Origin: an uncultured Verrucomicrobiota bacterium | Lineage (GTDB): Bacteria; Verrucomicrobiota; Kiritimatiellia; RFP12; UBA1067 | DNA: 13,210 bases | Direction of reading: 5' to 3' | Assembly: GCA_946615875.1 (NCBI GenBank) | Contig: CAMOIK010000043.1 | Location: forward strand, 1-13,210 | Shown here: piece after piece, positions 6,673-13,063 of the stretch | Layout: every line of letters starts with the position of its first letter | Position numbering within the stretch: the stretch's first letter is position 1 | Program-made: the position numbers and the translations under genes | The notes under the pieces: model-generated | Database searches by the model: none | Seen by the model: only the letters and a program-made list of their open reading frames with translations | What the model was told of the DNA's origin: nothing

Positions 6673-7332
6673 ATGACGGTGATACTGGCGAACGGCGATT
6701 TCCCCCTCGAAGGCGGCGAGGCTTGGCACATCCTCGCCGACGCCGAGCGCGTGGTCGCATGCGACGGCGCGGCGGATGCATACATGGAGCATTTCCATCG
6801 CCCGCCGACGCTTGTCGTGGGCGACATGGATTCGTTTTCCGGCTCGAAGTCAGGGAAGCCGGAAGACGTCTCTCCAACCGAAACCGTGGCAATGCCCGGC
6901 CAAGACGACAACGACCTGTCGAAGGCGGTGCGCGTCTGCCAAGAGCGCGGCTGGAAACGCCCGGTGATTCTCGGCGCGACAGGCAAGCGCGACGACCACG
7001 CGATCGGAAACATCATGCGAGCTTTCGAATACGGTCTTGAAGTAGTCACCGACCACGGGCGCTTCACGCCTGTCTCTGGCGCTGCGCGCTTCCGCGTGGC
7101 GGTCGGCACGCCAATCTCGGTGTTCGCGACAGACCCTGCAACGCGCGCGACATCGCGCGGGCTTGAATGGCCGCTCGACGGAATATCGTTCCGCAATCTC
7201 TACTGCGCCACGCTGAACCGCGCCTGTGCCACTACGGTGGAAATCTCCGCCGACCGCACCATCTTCGCGTATATTCCTTTCGACTGCGGGCAAATGCCAC
7301 CGGCGGCAAGCGGAAAAGACGCCGCGACGTAA
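6673..7332 (+). CDS. thiN: Thiamine pyrophosphokinase (ThiN/TPK)
   Basis: 219 residues, the usual size. TPK transfers pyrophosphate from ATP to thiamine to form TPP in the cytoplasm. Family motifs in order: ACDGA (29-33), VVGDMDS (48-54), the metal- and ATP-binding QDDNDLSKA (77-85) and GATGKRDDHAIGNI (101-114). The C-terminal half is expected to be the beta-sandwich thiamine-binding domain. AAGG (6661-6664) lies 8 bases before ATG 6673 and supports this start. The product closes the thiamine route begun by thi4 and thiE about 5 kb upstream, but it sits among unrelated genes. TPK acts on thiamine, not on the thiamine phosphate made by ThiE, so either a phosphatase or a separate ThiL kinase is implied, or this enzyme serves thiamine salvage. 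Confidence 0.93.
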   Translation: MTVILANGDFPLEGGEAWHILADAERVVACDGAADAYMEHFHRPPTLVVGDMDSFSGSKSGKPEDVSPTETVAMPGQDDNDLSKAVRVCQERGWKRPVILGATGKRDDHAIGNIMRAFEYGLEVVTDHGRFTPVSGAARFRVAVGTPISVFATDPATRATSRGLEWPLDGISFRNLYCATLNRACATTVEISADRTIFAYIPFDCGQMPPAASGKDAAT

Positions 7333-7370
7333 CCCCCCTTCCTTCCCCACTTCCATACTTCCTGAAACCC
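7333..7370 (+). other. C/T-rich spacer before miaB, without a ribosome site
   Basis: The 38 bases between thiN and miaB contain a single G and a run of six C. They repeat CCCCACTTCC from the spacer ahead of lpxA. No purine-rich Shine-Dalgarno sequence precedes the miaB ATG; the last bases read CCTGAAACCC. miaB translation is therefore either Shine-Dalgarno-independent or coupled in some other way. Confidence 0.5.
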
Positions 7371-8783
7371 ATGAAGTTCCTGATACACACCTACGGCTGC
7401 CAGATGAACGTGCGCGACTCCGAAGCTGTGGAAGCAATGCTGCTCGCCGCAGGCCACGAAAAGGCCGTCAGCGAGGATGACGCCGACGCCGTGATAATCA
7501 ATTCGTGCACCGTGCGGCAGAAGGCCGAGGAGAAGGCGATCGGCAAGGCTGGGAACATGATAGCCTCGCGGAAAATCACCGGCCTCATGGGATGCGCCGT
7601 CAAGCGACTTGGCGAAGACGTGTTCAAACGTCTGCCAGGCCTGGACTTTGCCGTCGCCCCGCGGGCCTTCGGACTCATCCCAAAGATCGTTTCGAGTTTA
7701 GAGTCAAGCGTCTCGCGTTGCGCGCCTAGAGCTTCTGGTCAAGAGCATGGCTGCTCCGGCGAAGAAACCCTGAGCCCGCCTCCCGGCACAAGGAACAGGC
7801 GCCACGCCACGCGCATTCTCGAACTCGGCGACGACCTTGTGCCTGGCTCCATGGCGGCTCACTGCGCCGGCGGCTTCCAGGCGTTCGTCACGGTGCTGCT
7901 GGGCTGCGACAACCGCTGCAGCTACTGCATAGTGCCTGACGTGCGCGGCCATGAATACTCTCGCCCGGCGAAAGAAATCATCGCAGAAATAGAGGCTCTG
8001 GCCAGGCATGGCGTAAAAGAGGTCACTCTCCTCGGACAGAGCGTCCTGCGATACGGCATCCGCAACGACTGTGGCCTGCCGAAGACGGCCGAACCCTTCC
8101 CATTCCTACTGAGGCAAATCGCGGGAATAGACGGCATCGAACGCATACGCTTCACTTCCGCACACCCGAAAGGAGTGACGGATGAACTGCTGCAAGTCTG
8201 GCGCGACTGCCCCAAGGTGTGCCGTCATCTGCATCTCCCGGTGCAGTCAGGCTCCGACAGAATCCTGGCGGCAATGGGACGCCGCTACACGAGGGCCGAA
8301 TATCTCGAATCCGTCAGTCGGCTGCGCGAACTCGATCCCGAGTTCGCCGTGACCACCGACGTTATTGTGGGCTATCCAGGAGAAACGCATGATGATTTCG
8401 AGCAGACCCGCTCGCTGATGCAAGAGGCCGGCTTCGACAACTCCTTCGTCTTCAAGTATTCGCCGCGCCCCGGCACGCGCAGTGCGCTTCTTCCCGACGA
8501 CGTGACTACGGAAGAGAAGGAGCGTCGGAACCAGACCCTTCTCGCAGACCAGGAGACGAGAGGGCTGGAGCGCAATTCTCGCCTCGTCGGCACGATCCGC
8601 GAAGTCTTGGCGGAAGGTACTTCCAAGCGAAATCCCGAGCGTTGGAGCGGACGCGACGGCGGCAATCGCATCGTAGTCTGGGACCGGAGACAAGGCGAGC
8701 GCGGCGCGCGTCTTGGGGAGGCGGTAAAGATCCGCATCGCCCAGGCGCATGCGCAGATACTTATCGGCGAGGCGGCGCGATGA
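7371..8783 (+). CDS. miaB: tRNA-2-methylthio-N6-dimethylallyladenosine synthase MiaB
   Basis: 470 residues. MiaB is a radical SAM methylthiotransferase that adds the methylthio group to i6A37 of tRNAs reading UNN codons. The N-terminal UPF0004 domain has the three auxiliary-cluster cysteines C10 (TYGCQMN), C46 (NSCTVR) and C75 (MGCAVK). The radical SAM domain has C179, C183 and C186 in GCDNRCSYC. FTSAHPKG (261-268), HLPVQSGSD (288-296) and VGYPGETHDDF (333-343) follow, then a C-terminal TRAM RNA-binding domain (about 402-465). TYGCQMN favours MiaB over MtaB and RimO. The strand segment LLGQSVLRYG (220-229) departs from the usual LGQNVNSYG. The linker between the first two domains carries about 25-30 extra residues (about 113-144). 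ATG 7371 starts the homology but has no ribosome site. The stop overlaps the next start (ATGA). Confidence 0.94.
   Translation: MKFLIHTYGCQMNVRDSEAVEAMLLAAGHEKAVSEDDADAVIINSCTVRQKAEEKAIGKAGNMIASRKITGLMGCAVKRLGEDVFKRLPGLDFAVAPRAFGLIPKIVSSLESSVSRCAPRASGQEHGCSGEETLSPPPGTRNRRHATRILELGDDLVPGSMAAHCAGGFQAFVTVLLGCDNRCSYCIVPDVRGHEYSRPAKEIIAEIEALARHGVKEVTLLGQSVLRYGIRNDCGLPKTAEPFPFLLRQIAGIDGIERIRFTSAHPKGVTDELLQVWRDCPKVCRHLHLPVQSGSDRILAAMGRRYTRAEYLESVSRLRELDPEFAVTTDVIVGYPGETHDDFEQTRSLMQEAGFDNSFVFKYSPRPGTRSALLPDDVTTEEKERRNQTLLADQETRGLERNSRLVGTIREVLAEGTSKRNPERWSGRDGGNRIVVWDRRQGERGARLGEAVKIRIAQAHAQILIGEAAR
7693..7802 (+). other. Extra in-frame segment in the miaB interdomain linker
   Basis: Residues about 109-144 of MiaB fall between the UPF0004 and radical SAM domains and add length over typical family members. 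The coded peptide is Ser/Pro/Gly/Arg-rich with two extra cysteines (C117, C128). The DNA opens with two near-identical 7-mers, GAGTTTA and GAGTCAA (7695-7708), and contains GAGCA/TGCTC arms around 7745-7757. Its codon choice is less G/C-ending than the flanks. It looks like a short repeat-derived insertion tolerated in a loop; the exact edges are approximate. Confidence 0.45.
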
Positions 8784-11362
8784 AACCGAAGAGCGGCATA
8801 ACCCGGGAAGAACTCATCAAATGGGGCGGCGTCGAAGTCTTCAACCAGGCGCTGGCGCTCGTCAATTCCGGCGACGTGATCGAAGCGGAATACGACGACG
8901 ACACGCTGGAAATCCGCGGCAAGATCGAGCAGCCCGGCGGCTGGGGCATGCCGGTGACGCTGAAACTTGAACGCGAGGGCATGGTGCGCTCGCTGTGTCC
9001 GTGCCGCACGAACCAAGTCTATCGCCAGATATGCCCGCACGTGGTCGCGCTCGGCATCGCCGTGATGGCGATGGAGATGGACGACTCGGAAAGCGAGGCG
9101 TCTGCCGGGGATGCGCATCCCTCGCATTCAGATACTGGCGATGACGCGCTCCGGGGACAGGGCCGGGAAAACGGAAACTACCTTGAAGTGCCTATGAAGC
9201 CGCGCATGGCGGCGTTCGTATCCGGCTCACGGGCGTCGCTCTCTATCGAAATAGATGCCCGCTACGGGGAGATCGAGATCCCGGCTTGTTCCGTGCAGTC
9301 GCCGCACACCGTGTGGCTTGACGACCCTGACGACCCGCTCGTCCGCAGGACCCGCTCGCTGGCGGCGGAGAAGGCGGCTGTGAACGAGGTGAAAAAGTGG
9401 GGTTTCGAGCCAGGCTACAGGGAAGGCGACCTTCGCTTCTATGTCACAGACCAGCACAAAGTCCTCAACTTTCTCGGCGCTGGCCTGCCCGCGCTTCGCC
9501 GCCAGGGATGGGTGATCGACCTTTCCGACCGCCTGATGAAGGTGACAGACGCCATGCCGAGCGTGGTCCCTGTCGTCACAATCAAGGACGCGCCGAACGG
9601 AGCGTTCGACGTGAGCTACCAGTTCGACGCGATGGGGCGCGATATATCGCCGGTGGAAATCCAGGCGGCGATCAACCGCAACGACGGCTTCATAATGAAG
9701 GACGGGCAGGTGGTGTTGGTGGACGCCGCCGCCATTTCGGCGATGCACGGCGTGTTCCGCGACTGCGCCACAACGCAGGGCGGAGCCCCGGCCGGATGGT
9801 TCCGAGTCGCCGCCGTCCACGCGCCGTACGTCAAAGCGTCGCTGGAACAACTTGACTGCGAGCTGGAGGATGGCGAGGCGTCCAAATGGCGCGAGCGCGC
9901 CGCGTCGCTTGGACGCGAGAGAGGCGACGCGAAGTTCGAGCCGGTATCGCTCGGCGCGCTCGACAAAGTGCTGCGGCCGTACCAGAAGCAAGGCGTCTAT
10001 TGGATGCGATTCCTGGAGAACTCCGGGCTCTCCGGCCTGCTAGCAGACGAGATGGGGCTCGGCAAAACACTCCAGACTCTCACCTGGCTATCGCTGCCAC
10101 GACAAGGCGATTCCACCCGCCAATCCCCAGGCGTCACCCCACGCACTCCGCGACTCCCCTCCCTCATCGTCTGCCCGACCTCGCTCGTACGCAACTGGGA
10201 AGCCGAAGCCAGGAAGTTCATACCGTCGCTCAAGGTCCTCGTGGTTTCGGGCCCTGACCGCGCCCAGGTTTTCGGCCGCATGGGCGAATACGACCTCGTC
10301 ATCACCTCCTACGCCCTTCTGCAACGCGACTTCGAGGACGCCTACATGGCGCGAGACTTCGAGGTGGTAGTGTTGGACGAGGCGCAACACATCAAGAACC
10401 GCCAGACCAAGAACGCCCGCGCCGTAAAGATGCTGCATTCCGTCCGCCGTCTGGTCCTCACGGGCACGCCGGTCGAGAACTCCGTAGCGGACGTATGGTC
10501 TATCTTCGATTTCCTCATGCCCGGCTATCTAGGCGATTACGAAACATTCCGGCTCTCGTATGAAATGCCGGTGCAGGACGGCGGCGCGGCCGGTGACGAG
10601 GCGTTGGCCCGCCTCAAGCGCAAACTCCATCCATTCATCCTGCGCCGTCTCAAGAAGTCCGTCGCAAAAGACCTGCCGGACAAGATTGTCAAAGTCTCGT
10701 ACTGCCCAATCTCCGACGACGCCCAGCGCGAATACCTCGAACTGCTCATGAAGACGCGCAGCGAAGTCGGCAGCATGGTCAAGGAGCGCGGCTTCAACGC
10801 CTCCCGTTTCGAGATCCTGGCGCGGCTCATGAAGCTTCGCCAGATTGCCTCCAAAGGCAAGGTGGACGCCTTCATGGAGCAGTTGGAAGACGCCATGGCC
10901 GGCGGCCACCGCATCCTCGTCTTCTCGCAATTCGTCAAAATGCTCCAGCTCATCGCCGCACTGCTCCAGGCAAAAGGCGTCAGCTTCTGCTACCTTGACG
11001 GCTCGACGAAGGACAGGCTCGGCGAATGCAACCGCTTCAATCTCGACCGCACCATCCCCGTCTTCCTCATTTCCTTGATGGCCGGCGGCACCGGCCTCAA
11101 CCTCACCGGCGCCGACATGGTGATCCACTACGATCCGTGGTGGAACCCGGCGGTGGAAGACCAGGCCACAGACCGCGCGCACCGCATCGGCCAGACGAAA
11201 AACGTGTATGTCGTGAAGATGATCGCCTCCAACACCATAGAAGAAAAAGTGCTGGAACTCCAGCGACGCAAGCAAGCCGTGATATCCGCGACCGTCTCCA
11301 CCACCGACACCGCGGTCATGGAACGGCTCACCGCAGAAGACATCGCTTCACTTCTCGCCTGA
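8780..11362 (+). CDS. SNF2-family helicase with N-terminal SWIM zinc finger
   Basis: 860 residues. A SWIM zinc finger lies near the N-terminus (C73, C75, C85, H87 in CPC and CPH). A long middle region (about 150-395) resembles the bacterial SNF2-associated domain, with FYVTDQHKVLNFL inside it. The two-lobed ATPase follows: Walker A DEMGLGKT (423-430), the DEAQ box (533-536), LTGTPVENS, then the C-terminal lobe with SLMAGGTGLNLTGAD, YDPWWNPAVEDQATDRAH and motif VI HRIGQ (801-805). All helicase motifs look intact. Such proteins are DNA-stimulated translocases that remodel protein-nucleic acid complexes; the bacterial members are poorly understood, with RapA the best known relative. A Pro/Ser/Thr-rich loop (about 440-460) interrupts lobe 1 after motif I. 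ATG 8780 follows GAGG (8769-8772) and overlaps the miaB stop (ATGA), so upstream in-frame codons are unlikely to be used. Confidence 0.93.
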   Translation: MKPKSGITREELIKWGGVEVFNQALALVNSGDVIEAEYDDDTLEIRGKIEQPGGWGMPVTLKLEREGMVRSLCPCRTNQVYRQICPHVVALGIAVMAMEMDDSESEASAGDAHPSHSDTGDDALRGQGRENGNYLEVPMKPRMAAFVSGSRASLSIEIDARYGEIEIPACSVQSPHTVWLDDPDDPLVRRTRSLAAEKAAVNEVKKWGFEPGYREGDLRFYVTDQHKVLNFLGAGLPALRRQGWVIDLSDRLMKVTDAMPSVVPVVTIKDAPNGAFDVSYQFDAMGRDISPVEIQAAINRNDGFIMKDGQVVLVDAAAISAMHGVFRDCATTQGGAPAGWFRVAAVHAPYVKASLEQLDCELEDGEASKWRERAASLGRERGDAKFEPVSLGALDKVLRPYQKQGVYWMRFLENSGLSGLLADEMGLGKTLQTLTWLSLPRQGDSTRQSPGVTPRTPRLPSLIVCPTSLVRNWEAEARKFIPSLKVLVVSGPDRAQVFGRMGEYDLVITSYALLQRDFEDAYMARDFEVVVLDEAQHIKNRQTKNARAVKMLHSVRRLVLTGTPVENSVADVWSIFDFLMPGYLGDYETFRLSYEMPVQDGGAAGDEALARLKRKLHPFILRRLKKSVAKDLPDKIVKVSYCPISDDAQREYLELLMKTRSEVGSMVKERGFNASRFEILARLMKLRQIASKGKVDAFMEQLEDAMAGGHRILVFSQFVKMLQLIAALLQAKGVSFCYLDGSTKDRLGECNRFNLDRTIPVFLISLMAGGTGLNLTGADMVIHYDPWWNPAVEDQATDRAHRIGQTKNVYVVKMIASNTIEEKVLELQRRKQAVISATVSTTDTAVMERLTAEDIASLLA

Positions 11363-11365
11363 CGC

Positions 11366-12859
11366 CTACTTGCGCCGACAGGTCAAAATGCTGTAGGCAA
11401 GAATCGCCGCGAAGCAGATGGCGGGGATGGCGAAAGAAGCGCGAAGCGTGGCCGACGAAAGCATGAGACCTTCATCCCAGGCACGGTCCGCGCCGGGGAC
11501 CAACGAGAGAAAAACGCCGGATCGGCCGCCGATGACACCAGCCATCCAAGGCGTTATTATCGCGCCTCCGAGTATCGCCATTATCAGCCCCGCCGCTCCC
11601 AGTTTGACCGCGCGTGGATCCATCCCTTCCAGCGCAATGCCGTAGATGGTTGGGAACATGAGCGACATGAAACCGGATATGGCGATCAGGCAGATGATGT
11701 TCGGAGCGAAGGGAAGCCCCCCCGCGGAAAACAGTGCGCACGACGGCAGATACATGACGCCTCCGCAGCAAGCGATCGCGCATGCGGCGAAGATCGCCAT
11801 CATCACCCCTGGAGAGAACCTGCGCATCAGTGCGGTTGCGAACCACCTGAAGGACACGAAGACGACGATTGCGACCAGATAGTAGTTCGCCGCGACGTGC
11901 TTCTCGACCCCCATCTCCTTCTGGCAGTAGGCGTTCATCCAAGTCCACACCGCGATCTGCACCCCTACATAGAAGAACTGTGCTATCACGCCGAAGCAAT
12001 AGCGAGGCGAGGACAGCAAGCGACCGAGCATGTTGCGGTATTGCGGCATCGCGGCGACGGACGCCAACGGCCCGGCCATACCGCACAACACCCACAGCAC
12101 CCTGTCCATATCTGGAAATGCGAAATGAAGCGCGACGAGCGGCGCAAGTGCGAACGCCGCCGCCGCCGCGACGCGGCGAAGGCGCGGAGCCAGGGGACGC
12201 GGCGCGGATGATGCGGCGTCGCACTCGATGTCGCGTCCGCAAAGGAAGAACAGCCAGATCGCGACCGCAAAGCCGCAGAGCCCGACATATGGCACGCACA
12301 CCCAGAAAAGCTCATGGTTCACTATGGCGGCGAGCGCGTCCGCGGACATCGCGGCGCGTTCCTCGGCAGTGCTGGGGTCAAGGTTCGCCAGTATCAGGTC
12401 TTTTGCCAGCAGGATGCCGAGGATGGACCCCATCGGATTGAACATCTGGGCAAAGTTCAGACGGCGCACGGCGGTCAAGGAGTCGCCCAGCGACAGCACG
12501 TATGGGTTGCAACTGGTCTCCAGCAACGAACAACCGCTCGCCACCACGAATATCGCCACCAGATACAAGTCGAAACTCTGCGTGGCGCAGGCGGGAATGT
12601 AGAGCAACGCGCCGACGATATATACGCCAAGCCCGACCAAGACGCCTTTGCGGTAGGAAAACTCCTCAATCAGGACGGAGGCGAAGAGGGCCAGAACGGC
12701 GTATGCGCCGTAGAATGCGACCTGCACGAGTCCAGCGCGCCCCTGATCCATCGTGAATATTTTCTGGAAGGCCGGCACCAGATTGTCCGTCATGTTGTTA
12801 AGCAGCCCCCAGAGCGCAAAGCAGGCGACCAGCATCGCAAACGTCATTTTGCTCTTCAT
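11366..12859 (-). CDS. FucP-family MFS sugar:H+ symporter
   Basis: 497 residues with about 12 membrane segments. It belongs to the FHS family of the major facilitator superfamily, typified by E. coli L-fucose:H+ symporter FucP. LWGLLNNMTDNLVP (16-29) matches the FucP TM1 region and keeps the proton-coupling Asp (D25, FucP D46). SLLETSCNP (111-119) keeps the substrate/proton Glu (E114, FucP E135), and FAQMFNPMGS (136-145) keeps the Gln and Asn of the sugar pocket. GVQIAVWTWMNAYC in the C-terminal half matches the FucP GAQTACWSY region. Fucose is the first guess, but the family also carries glucose/galactose and N-acetylglucosamine. GGGGA about 8 bases upstream of ATG 12859 supports this start; the open frame to 12898 would add 13 polar residues with no ribosome site. 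It converges on the SNF2 gene with 3 bases between stops. Confidence 0.9.
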   Translation of the reverse strand: MKSKMTFAMLVACFALWGLLNNMTDNLVPAFQKIFTMDQGRAGLVQVAFYGAYAVLALFASVLIEEFSYRKGVLVGLGVYIVGALLYIPACATQSFDLYLVAIFVVASGCSLLETSCNPYVLSLGDSLTAVRRLNFAQMFNPMGSILGILLAKDLILANLDPSTAEERAAMSADALAAIVNHELFWVCVPYVGLCGFAVAIWLFFLCGRDIECDAASSAPRPLAPRLRRVAAAAAFALAPLVALHFAFPDMDRVLWVLCGMAGPLASVAAMPQYRNMLGRLLSSPRYCFGVIAQFFYVGVQIAVWTWMNAYCQKEMGVEKHVAANYYLVAIVVFVSFRWFATALMRRFSPGVMMAIFAACAIACCGGVMYLPSCALFSAGGLPFAPNIICLIAISGFMSLMFPTIYGIALEGMDPRAVKLGAAGLIMAILGGAIITPWMAGVIGGRSGVFLSLVPGADRAWDEGLMLSSATLRASFAIPAICFAAILAYSILTCRRK

Positions 12860-12921
12860 ATCTTTATCCCCGATAGGTTCGCGTTCGCCGCCCACCATTT
12901 CCAGCGCACGGTTCGCCGCAC

Positions 12922-12930
12922 ATTATACCA
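12922..12930 (-). promoter_or_regulatory. Extended -10 promoter of the FucP-type gene
   Basis: On the - strand the bases read TGGTATAAT: a perfect -10 hexamer (12927-12922) preceded by TG and one base. The -35 zone about 17 bases upstream (ATGCGC) is poor, as for the promoter at 57-65. A start near 12915 would give a leader of about 55 bases before ATG 12859. No sugar-regulator operator was recognised. Confidence 0.65.
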
Positions 12931-12992
12931 TATTTTCCCGTTTCGCGCATCGCCAAGATGCCTGGAGTTTACCCATTTTTTGGCACTCGATA

Positions 12993-13029
12993 GGCGGGCG
13001 AAAAAGCGCGGCAACCGCCCGCCGTTTTT
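12993..13029 (+). terminator. Rho-independent terminator-like hairpin
   Basis: GGCGGGCG (12993-13000) pairs perfectly with CGCCCGCC (13016-13023) across a 15-base loop, and the 3' arm is followed by G and five T. This is the layout of an intrinsic terminator on the + strand. No + strand gene ends just upstream, because this is the region between divergently read units. It may therefore insulate the element to its right from read-through, or mark the edge of a mobile element. Confidence 0.55.
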
Positions 13030-13043
13030 CGGTAGAATACCGA
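13029..13043 (+). promoter_or_regulatory. Palindrome overlapping a -10-like box
   Basis: TCGGTA and TACCGA form 6-base arms around GAA. The TAGAAT inside (13033-13038) is one base from TATAAT and lies about 25 bases before the GTG at 13064. It could be a promoter with a built-in operator for the reading frame that follows. No convincing -35 is seen. Confidence 0.35.
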
Positions 13044-13063
13044 CTTGCGCAACACGCCGCGCC

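Noticed and set aside
7167..7370. N-terminal extension of MiaB into thiN
   Set aside because: The family starts at MKFLIHTYGCQMN; the upstream residues are shadow translation of thiN and the spacer.
11364..11398. GCCTAC/GTAGGC inverted repeat as a bidirectional terminator
   Set aside because: Six pairs around a 23-base loop with no T run is too weak to call.
12860..12898. Upstream start adding 13 residues to the FucP-type protein
   Set aside because: No ribosome site precedes it, whereas GGGGA precedes ATG 12859, and the extra residues are polar ahead of TM1.
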